64,000 nucleotides of DNA from Campylobacter concisus (GCF_015679985.1 NZ_CP049239.1:496001-560000), one strand, 5' to 3'; positions 8,624-17,050 are shown, numbered from the stretch's first letter. Made by a program: numbers and translations. Notes: generated by a model from the sequence alone, not told the origin.

Positions 8624-9476
8624 CTTTTACACCAAACCTTTCTATAAGCTCTAGCCCACGCGCTGAATAAATGGAGGTAAAGCCATGTTTTTCAAAAATT
8701 TCTTGCCCTTCGGTGCCGCAAACAAAGTCTGCAAAGTCATTTGCGAGCCTTTCATCTTTTACATATTTCATTATATTTAGCGTAAAAGTGAGCGGTCCAG
8801 GTGGGATGAGCTTTTCATCGATGGGCATATACTCAATCTTGTCTTTAAACCTATCGTGCGTTGTTAGGCGCTTTTCGATGATCGAGGCATCGCCCTTGCC
8901 GTCAACTAGCTCGCACATCATATTTATGACGCATGACCCGTTTGCGACCATGTTTTTCATCACCGCATCGGTTAGGTTTGAGTTTTTTAAGATCCCCTTG
9001 ACTGGGCTACTGCCAGGGGGCGATGATCTAAGCGGCAGCATCACTCTAACTCCTGGCTCAACAAGGTCTTTTAAGTCGCGAATGCCAGCAGGGTTGCCTT
9101 TTGGCACGACTAGGACGTAGTCGGTAAAGCATAGTGGCCTAAAGTGGAGGCTAAGGCCAGCTTTGCGAAGTTTTTTAGAAAGCTCTAAAACCCTTGCTCC
9201 AAAGAGCTCGGTCGTGCTTTGAAGTGCTAAAAGCGACTTGCCAAGAGCACCAGCAAAGGCGCCTGTGTATTGGATGTTGTGCCCTGTTCTTGACTCGTAA
9301 ATGGCATTTAGCTCATTAAATGCTTCAGATAGGCCTCCACACGACCAAACCTGAAGTGAGTCAGACTTAAATGGTGTAAAGCCAGCCAGCATCGTTTGCG
9401 GAGTGGCAACAGCAGCTGTGGCTAAAGCACCTTTTAAAAAGCCACGGCGTGATATACCGGTTTGTTTTAATTCCAC
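8616..9476 (-). CDS. Tat-exported ModA-like periplasmic substrate-binding protein
   Basis: 286 residues with a twin-arginine signal (SRRGFLKG at 9-16, then an alanine-rich core) and a type II periplasmic-binding fold of the kind used for molybdate, tungstate or other small ligands (VWSCGGLSEAFNEL near the N-terminus; PKGNPAGIRDLKDL; FADFVCGTEGQEIFEKHGF at the end). GTG start with Shine-Dalgarno AAGGAGA. No ABC permease or ATPase gene is adjacent, so it may sense or deliver a ligand, or act as an exported partner, instead of feeding a transporter. Tat export suggests that it folds, possibly with a metal, before crossing. The ligand is unknown. Confidence 0.82.
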   Translation of the reverse strand: MELKQTGISRRGFLKGALATAAVATPQTMLAGFTPFKSDSLQVWSCGGLSEAFNELNAIYESRTGHNIQYTGAFAGALGKSLLALQSTTELFGARVLELSKKLRKAGLSLHFRPLCFTDYVLVVPKGNPAGIRDLKDLVEPGVRVMLPLRSSPPGSSPVKGILKNSNLTDAVMKNMVANGSCVINMMCELVDGKGDASIIEKRLTTHDRFKDKIEYMPIDEKLIPPGPLTFTLNIMKYVKDERLANDFADFVCGTEGQEIFEKHGFTSIYSARGLELIERFGVKDV

Positions 9477-9623
9477 GAAATCTCCTTTTGGGATTTAAGA
9501 AATGTAAATTTGATATTTTCGGCACGCGAAACTTGTGAAATTTGACTTTTGAAATTTGCAAAAATGGTAGTTGAAGATAAATTTATGCAAATGTAAATCG
9601 CAACTGCGACCAAATTTGGTGTA

Positions 9624-9629
9624 ATTATA
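9624..9629 (-). promoter_or_regulatory. Probable -10 element of the NifB-like operon
   Basis: TATAAT on the minus strand, in the sequence GGTTATAATTACACC. The -35 region is weak. Transcription from about 9617 would give a leader of about 140 bases before the GTG at 9476. Confidence 0.5.
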
Positions 9630-9733
9630 ACCAAAAGTAAGTTTAAAAAGCGAGATAATTTTAATGAGATAAAAATTTCATATTGTAAATTTAATGTCTA
9701 AAAAATAATTAAGATTTTAGTCGTCAATTTGAT

Positions 9734-9754
9734 GTATTATTTTGTAAATAATAT
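9734..9754. repeat. Palindrome copy 1 upstream of the restriction-operon promoter
   Basis: An inverted repeat with arms TATTATTT (9735-9742) and AAATAATA (9746-9753). It is identical at 18 of 21 positions to the copy at 9811-9831, with 77 bp between their starts, and it lies just upstream of the -35 box. Confidence 0.65.
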
Positions 9755-9763
9755 AAAAATATA

Positions 9764-9792
9764 TTGCTAGTTTTTACTTTTTTTGTTATACT
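9764..9792 (+). promoter_or_regulatory. Probable promoter of the type I restriction-modification operon
   Basis: TTGCTA (9764-9769), a 17-bp spacer and TATACT (9787-9792). The predicted start near 9799 lies between the two related palindromes, which suggests regulated expression. Confidence 0.6.
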
Positions 9793-9810
9793 TCGCTCAT
9801 AAAAGCATTA

Positions 9811-9831
9811 GTATTATTTTTAAAATAATAC
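9811..9831. repeat. Palindrome copy 2 in the leader of the restriction operon
   Basis: Arms GTATTATTTT and AAAATAATAC with a single central base. It ends two bases before the Shine-Dalgarno AAAGGAG (9834-9840). As DNA it could be an operator overlapping the start of transcription; as RNA it would form a weak A-U hairpin close to the ribosome site. Confidence 0.65.
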
Positions 9832-9849
9832 AGAAAGGAGCATCTTAAA

Positions 9850-10434
9850 ATGATAAAAATAAGCGACATATCTGATATAAAAACCGGTCTAGTTTTAAAC
9901 CGCAAAAAGGCGGACAAAAACGTAGATGAGAAATTTAGCTATAAAGTAGTCTCGCTAAAGTCCTTTAACGAAAATGCGCTTTTTGATGACACATTTGCAG
10001 ACGAGTTTATATCAAGCGAAAAAATAAGCGATGAGTATAAAGTGAGCCGTGGCGATGTTTTGTTACGCCTTAGAGAGCCAAATTTCGCCGTTTATATAGA
10101 CAAAGATTATGACGATCTTATCTACTCATCTTTGATGGTTCGCATAAGGGTTAAAAGCGACATATTTGATCCGCGTTTTATGGCGCATTATCTAAACAGC
10201 AACGCCGTTAAAAGAGCCCTTGCGCCAGATGTTTCAGGCACTACAATAGCGATGATAGGCGTTGCAAGCATAAATAATATAAAAATACCAGCCATAAATT
10301 TGCAAACCCAAAACAAGATAGTAAAATACCTAGATTTAGCTCGCGAGGAGAGCGAAATTTTGCAAAATTTAGCAGCCCAAAAGCAAAAATACCACAAAAG
10401 TATATTTGAAAATTTAATAAAAGAGGAGAACTAA
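9850..10434 (+). CDS. Half-size HsdS-like protein (single target-recognition domain)
   Basis: 194 residues. It has the layout of one half of a type I specificity subunit: an N-terminal DIKTG-type start, GDVLLRLR in the middle, NIKIPAINLQTQNKIVKYLDL as the conserved region, and a C-terminal helix likely to form a coiled coil. A complete two-domain hsdS lies downstream, so this is an additional gene. It stops one base before hsdM and has its own strong Shine-Dalgarno. It could dimerise into a second specificity subunit, assemble with HsdM as a regulator, or be a relic; the intact frame argues against a relic. Confidence 0.75.
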   Translation: MIKISDISDIKTGLVLNRKKADKNVDEKFSYKVVSLKSFNENALFDDTFADEFISSEKISDEYKVSRGDVLLRLREPNFAVYIDKDYDDLIYSSLMVRIRVKSDIFDPRFMAHYLNSNAVKRALAPDVSGTTIAMIGVASINNIKIPAINLQTQNKIVKYLDLAREESEILQNLAAQKQKYHKSIFENLIKEEN

Positions 10435-10435
10435 G

Positions 10436-11926
10436 ATGCAAAAGACCACACAAGATGCCATAAATAACGTCGTTTGGAAGGCTTGTGACACATTTCGCGG
10501 CACGATGGACGGAAGCGACTATAAAGACTATGTCTTAACGATGCTTTTTGTTAAGTATCTATCTGATTTTTATAAAGAAAAGCTTGAATTGCTTAAAGTC
10601 GAATACGGCGATAAGAGTGATAGGATCGAAGCAAAGCTAAAGAAAGAGAAATTTAAGCTTGATGAGAGTTGCACCTTTGAGTATCTTTTGGCGCACAAAG
10701 AAGCGGTAAATTTAGGCGAGATAATGAACAAAACTCTAGAAAAGATCGAAGAAGACAATAAAGATAAGCTTGAAGGCATCTTTAGAAGCATCGATTTTAA
10801 TAACAAAAACAAGCTCGGCGACACGAAAGTGAGAAACGCCATATTGAAAAATTTGCTCGATGATTTTAGTGACGCTAGGCTAGATCTTCGCCCTTCTATG
10901 CTTGAGGGCAACGACATAATAGGCGACGCATATGAGTATCTTATAGCTTACTTTGCAAGTGACTCTGGCAAAAAAGGCGGAGAGTTTTACACGCCAAGCG
11001 AGGTTTCGACGCTTCTTGCAAAGCTGGTTGAGCCAAAAGAGGGCGATATGATCTACGATCCTACTTGCGGCTCTGGTTCGCTTCTTATCAAGGCTTCAAA
11101 AGAGATCGGCAGCAAAAATTTCCGCCTTTATGGACAGGAGAAAAACGGACAAACTCACGCACTTTGCAAGATGAATATGTTCTTGCACGAGATAAATGAT
11201 GCGGTGATCGAGTGGGGTGACACGATCAGAAATCCGCTTCACCTACAAGACAACCTCATTAAAACCTTTGACATAGTCGTGGCAAATCCCCCTTTTAGCC
11301 TAGATAAATGGGGCGCTGACTTTGCAGGAAACGATCCTTTTATGAGATTTGCTAGCTACGCTTTGCCGCCAAAGAGCAAGGGCGACTACGCATTTGTCGT
11401 GCACATGATAAAAAGTCTAAACAATAACGGCAAAATGGGCGTCGTGCTTCCGCATGGAGTGCTATTTCGCGGAGCAAATGAAGGCAAGATCCGCCAAAAG
11501 CTGATCGAAGAAAATTTACTTGACGCCGTCATCGGACTACCGGCAAATTTATTTTATGGCACGAGCATCCCTGCTTGCATACTTGTTTTTAAGAAAAACC
11601 GCTCAAACGAAGATGTGCTATTTATCGATGCTAGCAAGGAATTTGAAAAAGGCAAAAACAAAAACTCTCTAACCGAGCAAAATATCAAAAAGATAATCGC
11701 CGCCTACAAAAACAGAAGTGAGATAGAAAAATACTCCCACCTAGCAAGCCTTAGCGAGATAAAAGAAAACGACTATAACCTAAACATCCCTCGCTACGTC
11801 GATACCTTTGAAGAAGAAGAGCTTGTCGATATCGAGGCGACTAAGAAAGAAATTTCACGCTTAGAAGCCGAGCTAAAAAGCATTCAAAGCAAGATGAGCG
11901 AGTGTCTTGCGGAGCTTGGGTTATGA
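10436..11926 (+). CDS. hsdM: Type I restriction-modification methyltransferase subunit HsdM
   Basis: 496 residues. An N-terminal helical HsdM_N domain (1-150) is followed by an N6-adenine methylase domain with the SAM-binding motif DPTCGSG (208-214) and the catalytic NPPF (284-287). The C-terminus is a charged coiled coil likely to contact HsdS. It methylates adenine at the sequence chosen by HsdS and protects host DNA. It overlaps hsdS by four bases (ATGA). Confidence 0.97.
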   Translation: MQKTTQDAINNVVWKACDTFRGTMDGSDYKDYVLTMLFVKYLSDFYKEKLELLKVEYGDKSDRIEAKLKKEKFKLDESCTFEYLLAHKEAVNLGEIMNKTLEKIEEDNKDKLEGIFRSIDFNNKNKLGDTKVRNAILKNLLDDFSDARLDLRPSMLEGNDIIGDAYEYLIAYFASDSGKKGGEFYTPSEVSTLLAKLVEPKEGDMIYDPTCGSGSLLIKASKEIGSKNFRLYGQEKNGQTHALCKMNMFLHEINDAVIEWGDTIRNPLHLQDNLIKTFDIVVANPPFSLDKWGADFAGNDPFMRFASYALPPKSKGDYAFVVHMIKSLNNNGKMGVVLPHGVLFRGANEGKIRQKLIEENLLDAVIGLPANLFYGTSIPACILVFKKNRSNEDVLFIDASKEFEKGKNKNSLTEQNIKKIIAAYKNRSEIEKYSHLASLSEIKENDYNLNIPRYVDTFEEEELVDIEATKKEISRLEAELKSIQSKMSECLAELGL

Positions 11927-13149
11927 GTGATTTTAAAAATTTACCAAGCGGATGGAAGGTCGTGAAGCTTGGGGATGTTGCTGAAAAATCTATTCTTAAA
12001 AATAGAAATAGTTTAATTAAATTGGTTTTGTCAAATTCAGCCATTGATGGTTTGGTTGCACAGAATGAATATTTTGATAAAGATATAGCAAATAAAGAAA
12101 ATATACAAGATTATTATATTGTTGATTTGGGGGATTTTGTTTATAATCCAAGAATTTCACAGAGTGCCCCTACTGGACCAATTAATAGAAATATGTTATC
12201 TAAGGGCATAGTATCTCCGTTGTATACGGTTTTTACTGTTCAAGATGAGATATTGGCAAAATTTTTAGAATATTTTTTTAAAACTATTGTATGGCAAAAT
12301 CAAGTCAAAAGTGTAGCAAACTACGGCGCTAGGCATGATAGGATAAATATAACAGATAATGCTTTTTTTTCTTTGAAAATTTTGACCCCGCCATTAGACG
12401 AGCAAAAAAAGATAGCGAAAATTTTATCTACTTGGGATGAGGCTATAAATTTAACTATAAATTTGATAGAAAGCAAAAAGCAGTTTAAAAAAGCTCTTAT
12501 GCAAAATTTACTCACAGCCAAAATCCGCTTTCCTCAGTTCAAAGACGAGTGGGAAGAAACAAAGCTGGGAAATATAGGTGTATTTAAAACAAGTAGTGTA
12601 GATAAAATTATTCAAAAAGATGAATGTATTGTAAATTTAGTAAACTACATGGATGTTTATAAAAATACACATATAAATTCTAATCTTAAACTATCTCAAA
12701 CGTCAGCAAGTAATCGTGAAATAGAAAATTTATCGTTGGCAAAAGGTGATGTTTTATTTACTCCATCATCTGAAACGCCAGACGATATAGGTCATTCAGC
12801 GGTTATTTTAAGTGATATGCCAAATACACTATTTAGTTATCACTTGGTTAGATTTAGGCTAGATGCAAAAAATGATATTGTTTTTTTGGGATATGTATTT
12901 AATCAAGATAAGATATTAAAGCAATTTGCAAGGTTGTCACAAGGCATTACAAGATATACATTGTCAATAAGGGATTTTCAAAATGTTTTTATTAATTTTC
13001 CAAATTTAAACGAGCAACAAAAAATCGCAGAGGTTTTAACGGCTTGCGATGACGAGATAAATTTACTAAATTTAAAGCTTGAAAATTTGAAAAGACAAAA
13101 ACAAGGCTTGATGCAACAACTACTAAGCGGAAAGGTAAGAGTGAAATGA
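11923..13149 (+). CDS. hsdS: Type I restriction-modification specificity subunit HsdS
   Basis: 408 residues from the ATG at 11923 that overlaps the hsdM stop; a GTG 21 bases upstream is less likely. Two target-recognition domains (about 1-150 and 210-360) are each followed by a conserved helical region: LDEQKKIAKILSTWDEAI and LNEQQKIAEVLTACDDEI, a clear internal duplication. The recognition domains are visibly richer in A+T than the neighbouring genes, which is common for exchanged specificity domains. A T8 run lies at 12363-12370. The C-terminus overlaps hsdR by four bases. Confidence 0.95.
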   Translation: MSDFKNLPSGWKVVKLGDVAEKSILKNRNSLIKLVLSNSAIDGLVAQNEYFDKDIANKENIQDYYIVDLGDFVYNPRISQSAPTGPINRNMLSKGIVSPLYTVFTVQDEILAKFLEYFFKTIVWQNQVKSVANYGARHDRINITDNAFFSLKILTPPLDEQKKIAKILSTWDEAINLTINLIESKKQFKKALMQNLLTAKIRFPQFKDEWEETKLGNIGVFKTSSVDKIIQKDECIVNLVNYMDVYKNTHINSNLKLSQTSASNREIENLSLAKGDVLFTPSSETPDDIGHSAVILSDMPNTLFSYHLVRFRLDAKNDIVFLGYVFNQDKILKQFARLSQGITRYTLSIRDFQNVFINFPNLNEQQKIAEVLTACDDEINLLNLKLENLKRQKQGLMQQLLSGKVRVK

Positions 13150-16100
13150 CCCCAGATACTTCAGAAAATAAGATCCAGCAAAATAGCATAAATTTACTTC
13201 AAAGCTTGGGCTATAAATTTATAAGCAGGGAGGAAAATTTAAGGCTTCGTGGCGGTAAATCAAGCGAGGTTTTGTTTAGAGAAATTTTAACCAAAAAGCT
13301 TGGCGAGATAAATAGTTATGAGTATAAGGGAAAGAGGTATAAATTTAGTCAAAGTAACGTTTTAAAAGCGGTCGATGAGCTAGCTGGGGTATCTTTAAAC
13401 GAAGGGCTAATGGTCGCAAACGAAAGGATCACAAATTTACTCTTGCTTGGAACCAGTTTAGAAGAAAATTTAGAAGATGGGACAAAAAGGAGCTTCTCTT
13501 TTAAATTTATAGACTTTGAAAATTTACAAAATAACGACTTTTACGTAACGGAAGAATTTGAAGTAAGCAGAGTAAGCCAGAGCGACTCGCAAAAGCACAG
13601 AAGGCCTGATCTTGTGCTTTTTATAAACGGCATACCAATAGTCGTGATCGAGCTTAAAAAATCAAGCGTGAGCTTTGAAAACGGCATAAAGCAGCTAGAA
13701 AAAGAGCAGGGCAAAGATGAGATAGCGCATCTTTTTAAATACATCCAGCTAACCATCGCAGCAAATGGAAGCGGGGCAAGATATGGCACTACTGGAACGC
13801 TGTTTAAATTTTATAGCGTGTGGAAAGAGCAGGACGAAGCAAAAGCAAAAGAGAGCTTAAAGAGCTTGATAAATGGTAGAGAGATAAGTACGCTTGATAT
13901 GACGCTCTTTGTGCTACTATCTAAAGATAGGCTACTAAGGCTAGTTAGGCACTATATAGTGTTTGATAAGAAAATGAAAAAGGTTTGCCGCTATCAGCAG
14001 TTTTTCGCTATCGAAGAGACGCTAAAGAGGGTATCGGCGAAAAAAGACGGAGCAAGAGCGGGCGGACTCGTCTGGCACACGCAAGGAAGCGGCAAGTCGC
14101 TCACGATGGTGATGCTAACAAAGCTTTTAAAGCAAATTTACATAAACTCAAAGATCATCGTCGTAACTGACAGGATAGATCTAGACGGACAGATACACGA
14201 GACCTTTGAAAACACGGATGTAAAAGCAGGGCGAGCAAGTAGCGGAAGCGATCTGATAGAAAAGCTACAAAGCGGCGTTAGCGTGATAACTACGCTCGTG
14301 CATAAATTTGAAAAGGTGAAAAACCAAAAGGTAGTGATAAGAGATGGCGATATATTTGTGCTAGTAGATGAGAGCCACCGCACGCAAGGCGGCGATCTGC
14401 ATAAAGCTATGAAAAAGGCGTTGCCTCTTGCTTGCTATATAGGATTTACAGGCACGCCTCTTTTAAAACGTGAGAAAAACAGCTTTGCGAAATTTGGTGG
14501 AGAAATTCATAGATATACGATAGATGACGCGGTAAAAGATGGAGCTGTCTTGCCGCTACTTTACGAGGGGCGATACGTGGGCCAAGAGGTGCTAGATCCT
14601 GATGGGCTAACTAGGAAATTTGACCTCATATCAAGAGAGCTTGGCGATGAGGCTAAAAGGGACTTGCAGCAAAAGTGGGCGAGGTTTGAGCGTGTGGCAT
14701 CAAGCGAGCAAAGACTAGAGCTAATAGCTGTTGATATAAACGAGCACATCAAAAAGACTTTGAAAGAAAGTGGCTTTAAGGCGATGCTTGCAACGCAAAG
14801 AAAATATGACGCCATAAAATATCATCAGATTTTTGAAGAATTTGGAGAGATAAAAAGTGCTTATGTGATATCAAGTAACGAGCACGAGGAGCTTGAGGGC
14901 GGACATAAAGAGTATGTCGCAAAGGCGTGGCAAGAGACCATAAGGGGCTACGGCAGCGAGGAAGAGTATCTAAAGCATGTGAAGGATGAATTTATTTATG
15001 GCGACGAGATAGACTTGCTTATTGTTGTGGATAAGCTTTTAACAGGCTTTGACGCGCCAAGAGCAAGTACACTTTATATAGATAAACAGCTAAAAGAGCA
15101 TAATTTGCTCCAAGCCATAGCTAGAGTAAATAGGCTTTATGACGGGAAAGACTACGGCTACATTATTGATTATAGAGGGCTTTTAGGTGAGCTTGATCAG
15201 GCGCTTACTAGCTATGCTTCGCTAAGTGGCTTTGACCCAGAAGATATAACTGGAGCCGTGATAGACGTAAGAAGCGAGATAATAAAGACAAAGACTTACT
15301 ATACTCATCTGGACGATCTTTTTAGCAGTGTGAAGTTTAAAGACGATCTAGAAAGCTACGTGGCGGTTTTAGAGGACGTGCAAAAACGAGATGACTTTAA
15401 AGAGTGGCTATCACAGTTTGCTAGGGCGTTTAAACTAGCGCTTTCAAGTGAGAAAATTTATGACATATTAAGCGAAGAGGAGATCAAAGCTTATAAGCAG
15501 AGGGTTAAATTTTATAACGAGCTAAGAAAGGCGGTGCAACTAAGGTATCACGAGGCTTGCGACTTTGGCAAATACGAAGCGCAGATGCAAAAGCTGCTTG
15601 ATACTTATGTAAATGCACAAGGGGTCAATGAGCTTACAAAGCTCGTAAATATCTTTGAGACGGAATTTGACGATGAGGTGCAAAGGGTTGAGGGTAAAAA
15701 TGCAAAGGCTGATACGATCATCAGTGCCGTAAGCGCGGTGGTAAAAGAGAAAATGGACTCAAATCCAGCATTTTATAAATCAATAGCGCAGCAGATACAA
15801 GACATCATCGACGAGTATAAAGCAAAAAGGCTAAGTGAGGAAGAAAAACTTGTCAAAGCAAAACTACTAAAAGACCTAATAACTGGTGCTTTAAAGCCAA
15901 ATGAAGACAGGTATCCAAAAGAATTTAATGGTAAGAAAATTTTGTTTGCTATTTATGATAATTTGCTTGACATTTTGGCAGATGTCGAGCTTGTGGATGT
16001 TGAGGTGGTTGCTAAAAATTTGAGCGTAAAATTTTATGAAATTTACAAAGAGGCCTCAAAAAAACCAGAATGGCACAATAATAAAGATGTAGAAAATGAG

Positions 16101-16220
16101 ATAACAAGCGCTATGGAGGACGCTCTTTGGGAGATAGAGGACGAATATGACGTTTCTATCGATGAGAAGGAAAAAATTTACCAAACTATCCGTGGAATAG
16201 AGATAAGTTTTTATGCTTGA
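13146..16220 (+). CDS. hsdR: Type I restriction endonuclease/translocase subunit HsdR
   Basis: 1024 residues, full length. The nuclease core is at 150-175 (D155, then E169-L-K171), the Walker A motif QGSGKS follows HT at 311-312, and the DEAD-like DESHR starts at 408. Helicase motif VI is seen as QAIARVNR. The C-terminal helical region should bind HsdM and HsdS. The complex cleaves unmethylated DNA after ATP-driven translocation. The frame is intact, so the system looks functional. It overlaps the metallopeptidase gene by 8 bases. Confidence 0.96.
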   Translation: MTPDTSENKIQQNSINLLQSLGYKFISREENLRLRGGKSSEVLFREILTKKLGEINSYEYKGKRYKFSQSNVLKAVDELAGVSLNEGLMVANERITNLLLLGTSLEENLEDGTKRSFSFKFIDFENLQNNDFYVTEEFEVSRVSQSDSQKHRRPDLVLFINGIPIVVIELKKSSVSFENGIKQLEKEQGKDEIAHLFKYIQLTIAANGSGARYGTTGTLFKFYSVWKEQDEAKAKESLKSLINGREISTLDMTLFVLLSKDRLLRLVRHYIVFDKKMKKVCRYQQFFAIEETLKRVSAKKDGARAGGLVWHTQGSGKSLTMVMLTKLLKQIYINSKIIVVTDRIDLDGQIHETFENTDVKAGRASSGSDLIEKLQSGVSVITTLVHKFEKVKNQKVVIRDGDIFVLVDESHRTQGGDLHKAMKKALPLACYIGFTGTPLLKREKNSFAKFGGEIHRYTIDDAVKDGAVLPLLYEGRYVGQEVLDPDGLTRKFDLISRELGDEAKRDLQQKWARFERVASSEQRLELIAVDINEHIKKTLKESGFKAMLATQRKYDAIKYHQIFEEFGEIKSAYVISSNEHEELEGGHKEYVAKAWQETIRGYGSEEEYLKHVKDEFIYGDEIDLLIVVDKLLTGFDAPRASTLYIDKQLKEHNLLQAIARVNRLYDGKDYGYIIDYRGLLGELDQALTSYASLSGFDPEDITGAVIDVRSEIIKTKTYYTHLDDLFSSVKFKDDLESYVAVLEDVQKRDDFKEWLSQFARAFKLALSSEKIYDILSEEEIKAYKQRVKFYNELRKAVQLRYHEACDFGKYEAQMQKLLDTYVNAQGVNELTKLVNIFETEFDDEVQRVEGKNAKADTIISAVSAVVKEKMDSNPAFYKSIAQQIQDIIDEYKAKRLSEEEKLVKAKLLKDLITGALKPNEDRYPKEFNGKKILFAIYDNLLDILADVELVDVEVVAKNLSVKFYEIYKEASKKPEWHNNKDVENEITSAMEDALWEIEDEYDVSIDEKEKIYQTIRGIEISFYA

Positions 16221-16872
16221 AGGCGTAAAAATCGTCCGAAAAGACGTAAAAAATATCACTTTAAAAGTTAGACCAAATGGCGAAGCGATCCTAACGGCGC
16301 CAAAAACGGCAAGCGATGAGCATATAAAATTTATTATAAAAAAAAGAGCTAAATGGATAGCGCAAAAGCGCGCGTTTTTTTCCTCGTTTAAGACGAGTAA
16401 AAAAGAATACGTAAGCGGCGAGGACTTTAAATATCTTGGACGAAGTTATCGGCTAAAAGTGGTGCAGTCTAAAGAGGAGCGCGTAAGGCTGCAAAGAGGT
16501 TATCTGGAGCTCTTTGTGAAAGATAAAAGCGACCTAGAGCGAAAAAGAAATTTGGTCTATAAATGGTACCACGAAAAGGCGATGCTATATTTTTTTAATA
16601 TCTTGCAAGAGTCTAACAAGATGGTAAAACAAGATATCAAAAGCGTAAAAATAAGGCAGATGAAAACAAGATGGGGGAGTTGCAACCCATATAAATCATA
16701 TATAAATTTAAACATAGAGCTTATCAAAAAACCAAAATCGTGCATCGAGTATGTCGTATTTCACGAGCTTGCTCACCTGCTGTATCCAAATCACTCAAAG
16801 AAATTTTATGACTATCTAGTGCTTTATATGCCTGATTGGCAAAAACGAAAGGAAATTTTAGAAAGAGCTTAG
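16213..16872 (+). CDS. YgjP-like (DUF45) zinc metallopeptidase-like protein
   Basis: 219 residues. HELAH at 184-188 with a further H194 in NHSKKF gives a gluzincin/SprT-like zinc site; RWGSC (153-157) is the other family hallmark. No signal peptide is seen, so it should be cytosolic. Its start lies within the end of hsdR, and no separate promoter is visible, so it is expressed with the restriction system. Such genes are frequent neighbours of type I systems, but I know of no established substrate or role. Confidence 0.85.
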   Translation: MLEGVKIVRKDVKNITLKVRPNGEAILTAPKTASDEHIKFIIKKRAKWIAQKRAFFSSFKTSKKEYVSGEDFKYLGRSYRLKVVQSKEERVRLQRGYLELFVKDKSDLERKRNLVYKWYHEKAMLYFFNILQESNKMVKQDIKSVKIRQMKTRWGSCNPYKSYINLNIELIKKPKSCIEYVVFHELAHLLYPNHSKKFYDYLVLYMPDWQKRKEILERA

Positions 16873-16973
16873 AAATTTTGGCTTAAATTTTGGGCTATTA
16901 AACATTTTTTGTATTTTAAAACCTAAGAAAAAGTTATGAAAAAGTTTTGATTTTTTAATGTTGATAAAGTAGC

Positions 16974-17050
16974 TGGTGGGTTCACCAGGACTCGAACCTG
17001 GGACCATCCGGTTATGAGCCGGATGCTCTAACCAACTGAGCTATGAACCC
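16974..17050 (-). tRNA. tRNA with CAT anticodon (probably tRNA-Met)
   Basis: 77 bases with encoded CCA. The acceptor arm GGGTTCA / TGAACCC is perfect, the anticodon arm holds the loop CTCATAA, and D- and T-arms are canonical. Anticodon CAT can mean elongator Met or an Ile tRNA whose C34 is converted to lysidine. I favour Met, but the distinction is not certain from sequence alone. Confidence 0.9.

Larger units (their letters stand above)
9477..9849. other. Divergent regulatory region between the NifB-like and restriction operons
   Basis: 373 bp without a gene. It holds a minus-strand -10 element for the binding-protein operon, a plus-strand promoter for the restriction operon and two related palindromes (9734-9754 and 9811-9831). 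A small palindrome TCGCAACTGCGA (9598-9609) lies in the minus-strand leader. Confidence 0.7.

Noticed and set aside
10570-10917. 115-codon minus-strand frame opposite hsdM
   Set aside because: Serine/leucine-rich shadow of Lys/Glu codons; hsdM is clearly the real gene.
12363-12370. T8 run in hsdS as a phase-variation switch
   Set aside because: In campylobacters contingency switching is mainly by poly-G/C tracts; an eight-T run in AT-rich DNA is expected by chance. I saw no long G tract in the window.
16974-17050. tRNA gene as integration site for the restriction operon
   Set aside because: No duplicated tRNA 3' end and no integrase gene were seen near the operon.
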